Assembly (NCBI GenBank): GCA_038522375.1
Contig: JBCBKE010000005.1
Span: 6,269 to 70,268 of the forward strand
DNA length: 64,000 nucleotides
Source of the DNA: UBA5336 sp038522375
GTDB lineage: Bacteria; Pseudomonadota; Alphaproteobacteria; Caulobacterales; Hyphomonadaceae
Direction of reading: 5' to 3'
Positions 8,446-16,691 of the stretch are shown here, piece after piece; position 1 is the first letter of the stretch; every line of letters begins with the position of its first letter. The notes below the pieces were generated by a model that was not told the DNA's origin, searched no databases, and saw only the letters and a list, made by a program, of their open reading frames with translations. The position numbers and the translations under genes are program-made.

Positions 8446-9057
8446 ATGAAGACGCCATCGGAAGAACTTCGTCACACATGGCTCCAACACCTTTTGCCGC
8501 GCGCAGCGGATGAGGGATGGACGAACGCAGCAGCCAAGGCGGCAGCTGACGACGCGGGACTGAGTTTGGGTGAGCAGGCACTCGCCGCACCCTTGGGAGT
8601 CCGTGACCTGCTCAGGGCTTTCTTTGACGGCGCCGAGGACGAGGCAGCGATTGCTGCGGCAGACCTGGCGGCGTTAAAGGTGCATGAAAAGGTCGCCATT
8701 GGCGTCCGAGCATGGCTGGACGTGCTGGAGCCTTACCGAGGAGCAGTGGCGAAAGCGTCGGCGCGCAGCATGCTCCCCTGGGGAACAGCCGACGCGGCTG
8801 GCCGCACCTGGTCGGTAGCCAACATGGTATGGACGGCCATCGGGGACACGTCGGACGACTACAACTACTATTCCAAGCGGGCGTTGCTGGCATCAACCAT
8901 TGCCCCGATCGTGCTCTATTGGCTGCGCGATCCCGAACCTGACCGCCTCGATGTTTTCATCGCTGCGCGGTTGAGGGGGGCCATGCGTTTTGGCCAGATG
9001 GGCGCGAGTATTTTCAAGCCCGTACTTGAGCGGTTCGGGAGCCGACACGCGGGTTGA
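8446..9057 (+). CDS. COQ9-like ubiquinone biosynthesis protein
   Basis: A 203-residue protein of the COQ9 family. It shows the TetR-like N-terminal helices (LQHLLPRAADEGWTN) and the characteristic C-terminal region with DTSDDYNYYSKRALLASTI, which matches the COQ9 signature around the lipid-binding pocket, then YWLRD and FIAARLRGAMRFGQM. Mitochondrial COQ9 binds lipids and helps COQ7 hydroxylate the quinone ring; the bacterial homologue is presumed to play a similar helper role. It stands divergent from rpsU and converges with cobS. Confidence 0.9.
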   Translation: MKTPSEELRHTWLQHLLPRAADEGWTNAAAKAAADDAGLSLGEQALAAPLGVRDLLRAFFDGAEDEAAIAAADLAALKVHEKVAIGVRAWLDVLEPYRGAVAKASARSMLPWGTADAAGRTWSVANMVWTAIGDTSDDYNYYSKRALLASTIAPIVLYWLRDPEPDRLDVFIAARLRGAMRFGQMGASIFKPVLERFGSRHAG

Positions 9058-9099
9058 TTGCCCGTCCGCGCAATGTGACGGCCGCGAAGGTCCCACAGC

Positions 9100-10083
9100 C
9101 TACGCGACTTTGACCATCAGGGCCGACTCCGGAAGCTCTTCTGCAAAGCAACGCTGGTACATTTCGGCGACCAGGGGCCGCTCGAGCTCGTCGCACTTGT
9201 TCAGGAAGGTCATGCGGAAAGCGTGACCAAGGTCTCCGAAAATCGCGTAGTTCTCCGACCAGGTGATAACGGTCCGCGGGCTCATGACAGTGGAAAGGTC
9301 GCCATTCATGAAGGCGTTTCGGGTCAGATCCGCGAGGCGTACCATTTTCGAGAGCGTATCCTCATCAACGCCCGTGTCCTTCGCCTTGATGATTTCAACC
9401 TCCGCGTCGTGTTCGAGATAGTTGAGCGTCGTGACAATCGACCAGCGGTCCATCTGGCCCTGATTGAGCTGTTGGGTGCCGTGATACATACCGGTGGTGT
9501 CACCAAGCCCGACAGTGTTCGTGGTTGCGTAGAGCCGGAAGTGAGGATTGGGGGCGATCACCTTGTTCTGGTCCAGCAGGGTGAGCCGGCCCGATGCTTC
9601 CAGGATGCGCTGGATCACGAACATGACGTCAGGGCGGCCTGCATCGTATTCGTCGAACACAATGGCGACGGGACGCTGGAGTGCCCATGGAAGGATTCCT
9701 TCGCGGAATTCCGTGATCTGCTTGCCGTCCTTAAGAACGATGGCGTCCTTGCCCACCAGGTCGATTCGCGAGACGTGGCTGTCGAGGTTGACGCGAATAA
9801 GGGGCCAGTTCAGGCGCGCGGCGACCTGTTCGATATGGGTGGACTTGCCCGTACCGTGATAGCCCTGAACCATTACCCGCCGATTGTGCTGGAACCCTGC
9901 CAGGATAGCGAGCGTGGTTTGGGGGTCGAAGCGGTAGGCTGCATCAAACTCTGGCACGTACTCCGTGCGCTCCTTGAAGCCCTTGACGACCATGTCCGTG
10001 TCCAAGCCAAACACCTCGCGGACAGCGATGTCCACAGTCGGTTCGAGGCCTTGAAGGATGTCGCTGTCGCTCATTACGGTCAT
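9100..10083 (-). CDS. cobS: CobS-type AAA+ ATPase (cobaltochelatase subunit homologue)
   Basis: A 327-residue MoxR-like AAA+ protein. Walker A is visible as GYHGTGKSTHIEQ and Walker B as VAIVFDEYDAGRPDVMF; a sensor-1 region reads LYATTNTVGLGD. The amino end (DILQGLEPTVDIAVREVFGLD) and the overall length match CobS, the ATPase of aerobic cobaltochelatase CobNST. Neither cobT nor cobN lies nearby. CobS/CobT pairs are retained in many alphaproteobacteria that lack CobN, so a non-cobalamin role is possible. The frame stays open far upstream, over pyk on the other strand; I chose ATG 10083, with ATG 10074 as a close alternative. Confidence 0.9.
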   Translation of the reverse strand: MTVMSDSDILQGLEPTVDIAVREVFGLDTDMVVKGFKERTEYVPEFDAAYRFDPQTTLAILAGFQHNRRVMVQGYHGTGKSTHIEQVAARLNWPLIRVNLDSHVSRIDLVGKDAIVLKDGKQITEFREGILPWALQRPVAIVFDEYDAGRPDVMFVIQRILEASGRLTLLDQNKVIAPNPHFRLYATTNTVGLGDTTGMYHGTQQLNQGQMDRWSIVTTLNYLEHDAEVEIIKAKDTGVDEDTLSKMVRLADLTRNAFMNGDLSTVMSPRTVITWSENYAIFGDLGHAFRMTFLNKCDELERPLVAEMYQRCFAEELPESALMVKVA

Positions 10084-10264
10084 GGGGTCGCTCACTCGGG
10101 ATCTGTCTTGGAAAGGACTATTAGCACGCGCCGCGCCCGCGCCTAGGTCTGGCCGACGCGATATATGTGTGATGCGGTCTCTGAAGCTGCGACTTGCCCT
10201 TGCGACTTGCGAACGGCAAGCCAGCGTGCTCGGCTGGACGCGCCGGGACAGTTGGAGGGCTAGC

Positions 10265-11665
10265 ATGTCAGCGCCGCGGAACCGCCACGGGAAAATTCTT
10301 GCGACGATTGGCCCGGGAAGCCGGTCGCCGGATACTGTCCAGCTGCTCGCGAATGCGGGCGTTGATGTGTTTCGCATGAATTTCAGCCATGGCAGCCATG
10401 ACGACCATGCCCAGGCCTTGCAGGCTGTGCGCGACGCCGAGCGGGCGCTCGGTCGTCCGCTTGCCGCGCTCGCCGACCTGCAAGGCCCGAAGGTACGGGT
10501 CGGGCGCTTTCGAGGCGGCAAGATCAGGCTGGGGTTCAATCGCGAATACGACCTCATTGCCGATGCGACGACCGATCGGGACGATGCCATTCCGGTACCG
10601 CACCCCGAAATTCTCGATGTTCTCGAACCTGGCGACCATGTGCTTTGCAATGACGGCCTGCTCACACTTGAAGTGGTCAAGGGCGGTCCGCATGCGCGGG
10701 TCCGTTCTCCGTTTCCGGGCGAGTTGTCAGACAAGAAAGGCTTTACGGTGCGGGGCAAGGCCCTCCCGGTGCGAGCCCTGACCGACAAGGATCGCGAGGA
10801 CCTCGCCTTCGCGATGGCGGCAGATATCGACCTTGTCGCCCTGTCATTTGTGCAAACCGCAGAGGATATAGACGAGGCGAAATCGCTGATCACGAACAGG
10901 GCGCCCCTGATTGCGAAGATCGAGAAGCCTGCCGCCATCGACAATCTCGACGCGATCCTTCGGGCGGCGGACGGGATCATGGTTGCGCGGGGCGATCTCG
11001 GTGTGGAATTTCCGACAGAACAAGTACCGATCATCCAAAGGCGGATTGTCCGGGCGTCCCGCGCTGCAGGGCGTCCCGTGATCGTTGCGACCCAGATGCT
11101 CGAATCGATGATTGAGCACGCAGCGCCTACACGGGCGGAAGCCAGTGACGTGGCAACCGCCGTGTACCAGGGTGCCGATGCCGTCATGCTGTCGGCGGAA
11201 ACCGCTGTGGGCCGCCATCCGGCAACCGCGGTCGCCATCATGGGACGGATCATTGCGGCCACGGAAAACGCCGATGACTTTCCGCGGTCGCTAGCCCAGT
11301 TTACCGGAGACCCCGAGGGTGCTGAACTCGCCATCGATATCGTGGCCGATGCTGCGTTTCGCATGGCCGAAAGCCAGGACTGCAGTGCCCTGGCCTTGCG
11401 AACGGGCTCGATTGGTCGGTTGGCCCGGTTCGCCCGGCGGCGCGGCATGCCGACCATTCTATATGGGTCCCGCGATCCCGCCCGGCTGCGGCGGTCACAA
11501 CTGCTTTGGGGCGTTCATCCGGTCCAGCTCGACAATCCCGGCGACATTGAGTGGGCCAGGCAGTTGGCCGACAAGGCAAACGTTACCGGCCCGGTCGCGT
11601 GGTCGGCGTGGAAGGGGGAGGACCTCGATGTGGTCACCGCCTGGGAAATCGGTTTGGAGGCTTAG
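10265..11665 (+). CDS. pyk: Pyruvate kinase
   Basis: A 466-residue enzyme that converts phosphoenolpyruvate and ADP to pyruvate and ATP. It shows KILATIGPGSRSPDTVQLL at the amino end, FRMNFSHGSHDDH (phosphate binding), the B-domain, PLIAKIEKPAAIDNLD with the catalytic Lys, GIMVARGDLGVEFP, and VATQMLESM...PTRAEASDVATAV. ATG 10265 is preceded by GGAGGG with six bases spacing, which decides the start over longer in-frame options. A DASS transporter gene follows six bases after the stop, suggesting co-transcription. Confidence 0.97.
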   Translation: MSAPRNRHGKILATIGPGSRSPDTVQLLANAGVDVFRMNFSHGSHDDHAQALQAVRDAERALGRPLAALADLQGPKVRVGRFRGGKIRLGFNREYDLIADATTDRDDAIPVPHPEILDVLEPGDHVLCNDGLLTLEVVKGGPHARVRSPFPGELSDKKGFTVRGKALPVRALTDKDREDLAFAMAADIDLVALSFVQTAEDIDEAKSLITNRAPLIAKIEKPAAIDNLDAILRAADGIMVARGDLGVEFPTEQVPIIQRRIVRASRAAGRPVIVATQMLESMIEHAAPTRAEASDVATAVYQGADAVMLSAETAVGRHPATAVAIMGRIIAATENADDFPRSLAQFTGDPEGAELAIDIVADAAFRMAESQDCSALALRTGSIGRLARFARRRGMPTILYGSRDPARLRRSQLLWGVHPVQLDNPGDIEWARQLADKANVTGPVAWSAWKGEDLDVVTAWEIGLEA

Positions 11666-11671
11666 GTCGGT

Positions 11672-13186
11672 ATGTCAAACGCTAGTAACCTCCGCCCCGA
11701 TCCGGCGTCGGAAGCGGTTGACAGCGCCAGGGGCCGGATCGGGTTATGGCTCGGTCCGCTACTGGCGATCCTGATCCAGCTTGCGCCGCTGCCGGCGTCG
11801 CTTCTCGAGTCTGCAGGCGACGAAGAAAGCGCGAGGGCAGCCTGGATCGTGCTCTCCATGCTCGTCCTCATGTCGGTCTGGTGGGTCACCGAAGCGCTTC
11901 CGATCCCGATCACATCGCTTTTGCCGCTGGTGGTCTTGCCGACAACAGGTGTCCTCTCCATCGCCCAGGCTTCCGCACCTTTCATGCACCCGATTGTGGT
12001 CTTGCTCATGGGTGGTTTCATTGTCGCCAAGGCGATCGAGCGGTGGAACCTGCACGCCCGGATTGCCCTGAACGTTGTTGTGCGGGTGGGCAGTTCACCG
12101 ACGCGACTGATCGGGGGCTTCATGGCAGCCGCAGCAATTCTGTCGATGTGGATATCCAATACCGCTACCTCGATCATGATGATGCCGATCGCAATTTCGG
12201 CGGCCAGCGAGATTGTGGGGCGAGACAAGCTCGATGGACCTTTCACATGGGCGCTGTTGCTCGGCATCGCCTGGGCCTGCTCGATCGGTGGCCTGGGCAC
12301 ATTGGTCGGCACACCCACGAATCTGATTGTTGTTGGCTACATCAACGACAACACGACGCTCTCGATAGATTTTGCGCAATGGATGTTGATCGGGCTACCG
12401 GCGGTCGCGGTGATGGTTCCTGTTGCCTGGTTTGTCCTGACCCGCTGGGCCTTCAAGATAGAGATGACCGAAACAAGCGCTGGCCGTGATGCCGTGCTCG
12501 AAGACCTCCGCGCCCTTGGCCCCCTCAGCCGGCCCGAGGGCCGCACCATCGCGGTGTTTGCCGCGGTTGCGTTTCTATGGATTTTCCGCCGGCAACTGGC
12601 GGGTGTGGAACTTTTTGGTGTCGCCCCTTTCGCAAACCTGACCGACCATGTGATCGCCATCATTGGTGTCTTTCTCTGTTTCGTGGTGCCGTCTGGCACC
12701 GGACGTGGCGCCCTGCTCGACTGGAAAACAGCGGAGACGATTCCCTGGGGGGTCTTGCTGCTTTTCGGTGGGGGCATGTCGTTGGCAGCGGCGATCACCG
12801 CGTCGGGGCTGAGCACTTGGATCGGTGGCGAATTGTCGGGGATCGCCGTGTTGCCCACTATTGTCCTGATTGCCGTGGTCACGACGCTGGTGATCTTCCT
12901 GACGGAGGTAACGAGCAACGTCGCAACAGCGTCAGCCCTGATGCCCGTCCTCGGGGCACTCGCGCTCTCCAGCGGCATCGAAGTCGGTTACCTGGCCGTA
13001 CCCCTCGCGCTAGCGGCAAGCTGCGCCTTCATGCTCCCGATGGCGACCGGACCCAACGCCGTTGCCTTTGCAACCAGCTATGTTTCGCTTCCCACCATGG
13101 CGCGGGCCGGACTGCGCTTGAACCTGTTGGCAATCGCGGCGATTACCGCGCTGGTCTACGGTCTGGTGCCGTTGATCCTGATCTGA
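11672..13186 (+). CDS. DASS (SLC13) family sodium:dicarboxylate symporter
   Basis: A 504-residue membrane carrier with about 11-12 hydrophobic segments. The two sodium/carboxylate-binding SNT loops are visible as WISNTATSIMMMPIA in the first half and EVTSNVATASALMPVL in the second, with the LATTIC-like WWVTEALPIPITSLLPLV at the start. These are signatures of divalent-anion:Na+ symporters that import succinate, malate or related anions, though some members carry sulfate. It follows pyk by six bases, which fits a link to central C4/C3 metabolism. Substrate is inferred, not shown. Confidence 0.93.
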   Translation: MSNASNLRPDPASEAVDSARGRIGLWLGPLLAILIQLAPLPASLLESAGDEESARAAWIVLSMLVLMSVWWVTEALPIPITSLLPLVVLPTTGVLSIAQASAPFMHPIVVLLMGGFIVAKAIERWNLHARIALNVVVRVGSSPTRLIGGFMAAAAILSMWISNTATSIMMMPIAISAASEIVGRDKLDGPFTWALLLGIAWACSIGGLGTLVGTPTNLIVVGYINDNTTLSIDFAQWMLIGLPAVAVMVPVAWFVLTRWAFKIEMTETSAGRDAVLEDLRALGPLSRPEGRTIAVFAAVAFLWIFRRQLAGVELFGVAPFANLTDHVIAIIGVFLCFVVPSGTGRGALLDWKTAETIPWGVLLLFGGGMSLAAAITASGLSTWIGGELSGIAVLPTIVLIAVVTTLVIFLTEVTSNVATASALMPVLGALALSSGIEVGYLAVPLALAASCAFMLPMATGPNAVAFATSYVSLPTMARAGLRLNLLAIAAITALVYGLVPLILI

Positions 13187-13219
13187 GAGGTCGTGCGCTT
13201 TTACAAGACCGGTCCGGGG

Positions 13220-14215
13220 TCACTCCTCCGATGGGGCCGAAACAGGCACCTCGTCTGCGCTTTCGCCGGTGCCCGGCTTCGTGAATTTCAGCGTCATGCG
13301 GTCGCTCTCGCCGATCGCGATGTAGATCGCTGGGTCGAAATCAGCGGGAGCGTTGCCGTTGGCATCTTCCGCGCGGTTATTCGGCGGCAGTGTCCACACC
13401 CCGAATGGGTGATCTGCCCTATCGGCCGGGTTTGCATTGATTTCCGACGACTCGACAAAGACGAAGCCGGCCCTTTCGGCGGCGGCCTTGACGTAGTCCT
13501 CATGGACATAGCCGTTCGACGCCGTGGGGTCCTGGGTTTCAGCCGACGGGAGGCGATGTTCGACCACGCCCAACGTCCCGCCCGGTTTCAACGCGGCGAA
13601 AGCGTCAACGAAAACCTTGTCGGCGTAACCGCCAGCCATCCAGTTGTGCAAGTTCCTGAACGTCAACACGACATCGGCGGTGCCGTCTGGCGCAAGCGGG
13701 CCCGATTGTTCCGAGAACGCGGTGATGGAGACTGGGCCAAACAGGTTGACCACGCTGTCCAGGCGGGCCCGGTAGTCCTCCACCCGGGCCTCCATCTGGG
13801 CCCGGCGTTCACCGTCAAACGCCTCGGGATCGAAACCGGCGGCGATGAAGGACCCACCGCCGCTCGCAAGGTAAGGCGCAAGGATCGCCGAATACCAGCC
13901 GCCGCCCGGCCACAGCTCGATGACGGTATCGCTCGGCTTGACGCCGAAGAAGGAAAGCGTTTCGACCGGGTTGCGGGCAGCGTCCCTGACCGTTTCCTCA
14001 GCCCCTCGCCAGGGCCCGGCGACGGCCCAGGCAAGGGGGTCGGTATCGCGTTCTGGCCGAGCCAGGTAGTCGGCATAGGGCGTTTCTTGCGCCGCAACGG
14101 GCGGTGCTCCGGCCGCCTGACTGTCATCGGTCTTCGGGTCAGTACAACCGCTAGGCAAGAAGAGTATGGATCCCAGCAACCAGGAGCGAATGGGCGGGGC
14201 GTTCATCGGTGCCAT
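13220..14215 (-). CDS. Exported class I SAM-methyltransferase-like protein
   Basis: A 331-residue protein with an amino-terminal hydrophobic export segment (WLLGSILFLPSGC) ending at Cys. The sequence before the Cys (PSG) is a poor lipobox, so it may be a lipoprotein or an ordinary exported protein. The body resembles a class I methyltransferase: DTVIELWPGGGWYSAILAPYL is in the place of the SAM-binding glycine loop, and ADVVLTFRNLHNW and FAALKPGGTLGVVEHR fit later strands. ATG 14215 has GGAGG eight bases upstream. A second exported methyltransferase-like gene of the same architecture lies at 16692-17585. The substrate, and how SAM would reach it outside the cytoplasm, are unknown. Confidence 0.82.
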   Translation of the reverse strand: MAPMNAPPIRSWLLGSILFLPSGCTDPKTDDSQAAGAPPVAAQETPYADYLARPERDTDPLAWAVAGPWRGAEETVRDAARNPVETLSFFGVKPSDTVIELWPGGGWYSAILAPYLASGGGSFIAAGFDPEAFDGERRAQMEARVEDYRARLDSVVNLFGPVSITAFSEQSGPLAPDGTADVVLTFRNLHNWMAGGYADKVFVDAFAALKPGGTLGVVEHRLPSAETQDPTASNGYVHEDYVKAAAERAGFVFVESSEINANPADRADHPFGVWTLPPNNRAEDANGNAPADFDPAIYIAIGESDRMTLKFTKPGTGESADEVPVSAPSEE

Positions 14216-14384
14216 TGGTGGTGCCTCCGTCCGGTGTGATCTTGAACAGGCCTCAGGGCTTCCCACATACCCGAAGCGACGGCGCTGCCAAGCGGGCCGT
14301 TGCGCAAACAACCTGAGTCTCATGCTGATTGGGAGATCAATCACGGAGAGCAGGGATCGAGAAACCGCCGGCTTTGCCCGGTTC

Positions 14385-14418
14385 CTACAGTTGCTTTATG
14401 CGAGGACTGAAGACCATG
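14385..14418 (+). promoter_or_regulatory. ROSE-type RNA thermometer hairpin masking the hsp20 ribosome-binding site
   Basis: The hairpin CAGTTGCT / ttatgcg / AGGACTG directly precedes the Hsp20 start. The TTGCT at 14391-14395 pairs with the Shine-Dalgarno AGGA at 14403-14406 with one bulged G, the hallmark of ROSE elements, and the stem continues with three Watson-Crick pairs (CAG with CTG) and two more after one mismatch. In known ROSE elements this arrangement melts at heat-shock temperature and frees the ribosome-binding site. The longer multi-hairpin part of a full ROSE leader was not modelled. Confidence 0.75.
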
Positions 14419-14892
14419 AACACTATCGACCTGACACCCCTTTATCGCACCATGGTGGGCTTTGACCGGCTCGCCTCCATGATCGACACGGCGAACCGCC
14501 TGGACGGTGCGCAGGCTTACCCCCCCTACAATATCGAACGAATTGGCGAGGATCACTTCGCCATCGAGCTTGCCGTTGCGGGCTTCGTGCAAGCCGATCT
14601 CGATATCGAGATTGAAGAGGGTCTGCTGACCGTCGCTGGGAAGCGGCAGCCCGCCGACAGCGCGGAAGAACGCGAGTTCCTCCACCGCGGGATTGCGGAG
14701 CGCAGTTTCATCCGCCGGTTTCAACTGGCCGACCACGTGATCGTAACTGGCGCTGAGCTTCAGAACGGGCTGTTGAGAATTGAACTTATCCGCGAGCTTC
14801 CCGAGGTGCTCAAGCCCCGAAAGATCGCCATCGGGCAAACTGAAGCACCCAAGCCCAAGCTGATCGACAGAGCCAAGTCGTCAGCCGCGTAA
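14416..14892 (+). CDS. Small heat-shock protein, Hsp20/IbpA family
   Basis: A 158-residue alpha-crystallin-domain chaperone that binds unfolding proteins. The N-terminal TIDLTPLYRTMVGFDRL is the alphaproteobacterial class A small-Hsp start. The crystallin domain runs from about residue 35 (YNIERIGEDHFAIELAVAGF) to the AxxxnGvL-like ELQNGLLRIEL, followed by a PRKI tail. ATG 14416 is preferred over ATG 14398 because the latter lies in the loop of the thermometer hairpin while the AGGA box is correctly spaced for 14416. Heat regulation is therefore likely post-transcriptional. A good terminator follows the gene. Confidence 0.95.
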   Translation: MNTIDLTPLYRTMVGFDRLASMIDTANRLDGAQAYPPYNIERIGEDHFAIELAVAGFVQADLDIEIEEGLLTVAGKRQPADSAEEREFLHRGIAERSFIRRFQLADHVIVTGAELQNGLLRIELIRELPEVLKPRKIAIGQTEAPKPKLIDRAKSSAA

Positions 14893-14915
14893 CGGCGCTC
14901 ATTCAGATTTTGACG

Positions 14916-14950
14916 ACGCGTCCCTTTCCGAAGGGGCGCGTTTGTCTTGA
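14916..14950 (+). terminator. Rho-independent terminator after hsp20
   Basis: An 11-base-pair stem (ACGCGTCCCTT with AAGGGGCGCGT, one G-U pair) closed by the tetraloop TCCG, followed by TTGTCTTG. It lies 24 bases after the hsp20 stop. The T tract is imperfect. It could also act weakly on the convergent Sel1-repeat gene. Confidence 0.75.
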
Positions 14951-14976
14951 TGGTTGATCAGGGTTTCGGCGCGACC

Positions 14977-15540
14977 TCATCGGCTTTGGCCATATCCCCG
15001 CAATTGGTCGCAGGCATAGGTGAAATCCTGACGGCAAGCGCGGCGCAGATTTTCGATGCCTTCCTGACGGTCTCTCAATCCGCCCAGACCCATATACTGC
15101 ATGTTACCGAGCCCTGCACATCCGCGTTGATCGCTCAGCTCACATGCCCTCTGGTACAGGACACGTGCACTTTCATAGTCGGGTGAGCCTGTGGCGCGTC
15201 CTTCGAAGTGGATGGTGGCGGCGAGGGTGCACCCATCCGACGCGCTGAGGCTGCAAGCATCGGTTGCAGAATCGATGGCCTTTGTGAGGTCTTGCGGGCC
15301 ACCGCGACCAATACGCCAGTCATCGGCCACGCGCAGGCAACTTTTCACTTCACCCCTGCGGCACTCCTCGGCGAACAACACGCGGGATGCTGGGTAGTCT
15401 CCGATCGCGTACGCATAGGCTCCGTCAGGATAGTCAGGTCCCTCATTTGCCTGGGTCTGTGTATCTTGAGCAACTGCTACCGTGGTCGACAGCGCGACAC
15501 TTGCAACCCAACCGATAAACCATTGCTGTTTTCTACCCAT
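14977..15540 (-). CDS. Exported Sel1-like repeat protein
   Basis: A 187-residue protein with a signal peptide (WVASVALSTTVAVAQ, cleavage after AVA/Q likely). The mature part holds TPR/Sel1-like helical repeats of about 35 residues, recognisable by ASRVLFAEECRRGEVKSC, CSLSASDGCTLAATIHF and ARVLYQRACELSDQRGC, each ending in a Cys-containing turn. Six to eight cysteines in regular spacing suggest disulfides in the periplasm, as in Hcp (helicobacter cysteine-rich)-type repeat proteins. Likely a binding or scaffold protein; partner unknown. Confidence 0.8.
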   Translation of the reverse strand: MGRKQQWFIGWVASVALSTTVAVAQDTQTQANEGPDYPDGAYAYAIGDYPASRVLFAEECRRGEVKSCLRVADDWRIGRGGPQDLTKAIDSATDACSLSASDGCTLAATIHFEGRATGSPDYESARVLYQRACELSDQRGCAGLGNMQYMGLGGLRDRQEGIENLRRACRQDFTYACDQLRGYGQSR

Positions 15541-15669
15541 GGGCTGTCCTAGTCTTCGTTCGTCTCGAAAAAACCTGTTTGGTCACGTTTTCCGCTTGCC
15601 TAAAGCGATTGCGATGCTTGCGTGCATGCCGGTACGCCATCATTGTAGGAGAGGAGTTGGGAGCACAAT

Positions 15670-16641
15670 ATGGCAGCGAGTGATCAAGCGCCGATCGGAT
15701 CGGGATTTAATCGCAAATCGACAGCGGAAGACGTTCTGGGCAGTGTTAGCCTGTCTGGTAAGCACGCCATCGTCACGGGGGGCTATTCGGGTATCGGTCT
15801 GGAAACGGTGCGCGCCCTTGCCAATGCCGGGGCCTCGGTCACCGTTCCGGCGCGCCGGCTCGAACATGCGCGGGACGTGCTGTCAGCGCTGGAGGGAGAC
15901 ATCCATGTTAAGGCGCTGGATCTTGGAGACCTCAAGAGTATCGCGCAATTCACCGATGACTACCTGGCCAGCCATGGAGCCCTGCATATCCTGATAAACA
16001 ATGCTGGGGTCATGGCGAACCCATTGACCCGCCTCGCGCCGGGTTGGGAAAGCCAGTTCGGCATCAATCACCTCGGGCACTTTGAGCTTGCGAGACGGCT
16101 TTTTCCGGCATTGGCTTCTGCGGGTGGGGCGCGGGTCGTGGCGCTGTCTTCCACAGGTCACCACCTGACGGATATACACTGGGACGATCCCAACTTTCGA
16201 AACCATGACTACGACAAGTGGCAGGCCTATGGGCAGGCGAAGACCGCAAACAGCCTGTTTGCCGTCGGCCTTGATCAGAAGTGGGCCGATGCCGGTATCA
16301 GGGGATTCGCGGTCCACCCCGGCGGCATTTTCACGCCATTGCAACGTCACCTGGCCAACGAGGAAATGGTCGCCTTGGGTTGGAAGAACGCCGATGGGAG
16401 CGTGCCACCCGCCGTGCAGGAGTCTTTCAAGTCGCCCGAACAGGGCGCAGCAACATCCTGTTGGGCAGCAACGGCGCCAAGCCTGGACGGTATGGGCGGG
16501 CTCTACTGCGAGGACGTTGAAGTCGCAGCGCTGGCGACCGATCCAAAGGCCCGTTACAGTGGCGTCAGAGCCTACGCCGTTGACCCGGAGGCTGCTTTGC
16601 GGCTTTGGACCATGAGCGATGCCATGATTGCGCGAGCCTAG
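15670..16641 (+). CDS. SDR family oxidoreductase (retinol-dehydrogenase-like)
   Basis: A 323-residue short-chain dehydrogenase. It has the nucleotide-binding turn TGGYSGIGLETVRAL, the structural NNAGVMANP motif, a serine-bearing strand VVALSSTGHH and the catalytic YGQAK. The C-terminal region is longer than in 250-residue classical SDRs and resembles the eukaryotic-type retinol dehydrogenase/WWOX group that acts on lipophilic alcohols. An SD-like GGGAG lies six bases before ATG 15670. It precedes the second exported methyltransferase-like gene by about 50 bases on the same strand. Substrate unknown. Confidence 0.92.
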   Translation: MAASDQAPIGSGFNRKSTAEDVLGSVSLSGKHAIVTGGYSGIGLETVRALANAGASVTVPARRLEHARDVLSALEGDIHVKALDLGDLKSIAQFTDDYLASHGALHILINNAGVMANPLTRLAPGWESQFGINHLGHFELARRLFPALASAGGARVVALSSTGHHLTDIHWDDPNFRNHDYDKWQAYGQAKTANSLFAVGLDQKWADAGIRGFAVHPGGIFTPLQRHLANEEMVALGWKNADGSVPPAVQESFKSPEQGAATSCWAATAPSLDGMGGLYCEDVEVAALATDPKARYSGVRAYAVDPEAALRLWTMSDAMIARA

Positions 16642-16691
16642 CCGTCGCCGGGTCGATCAGTCCGGCATGAGCCATAGGAATGGAGACGTGC

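Noticed and set aside
10084..11457. A 785-residue minus-strand frame joining cobS to upstream sequence
   Set aside because: The extension lies antisense to pyk and has low-complexity Ser/Arg composition; only the CobS part resembles a protein family.
14398..14415. Earlier ATG for hsp20
   Set aside because: It lies in the loop of the thermometer hairpin and has no Shine-Dalgarno; family alignment favours 14416.
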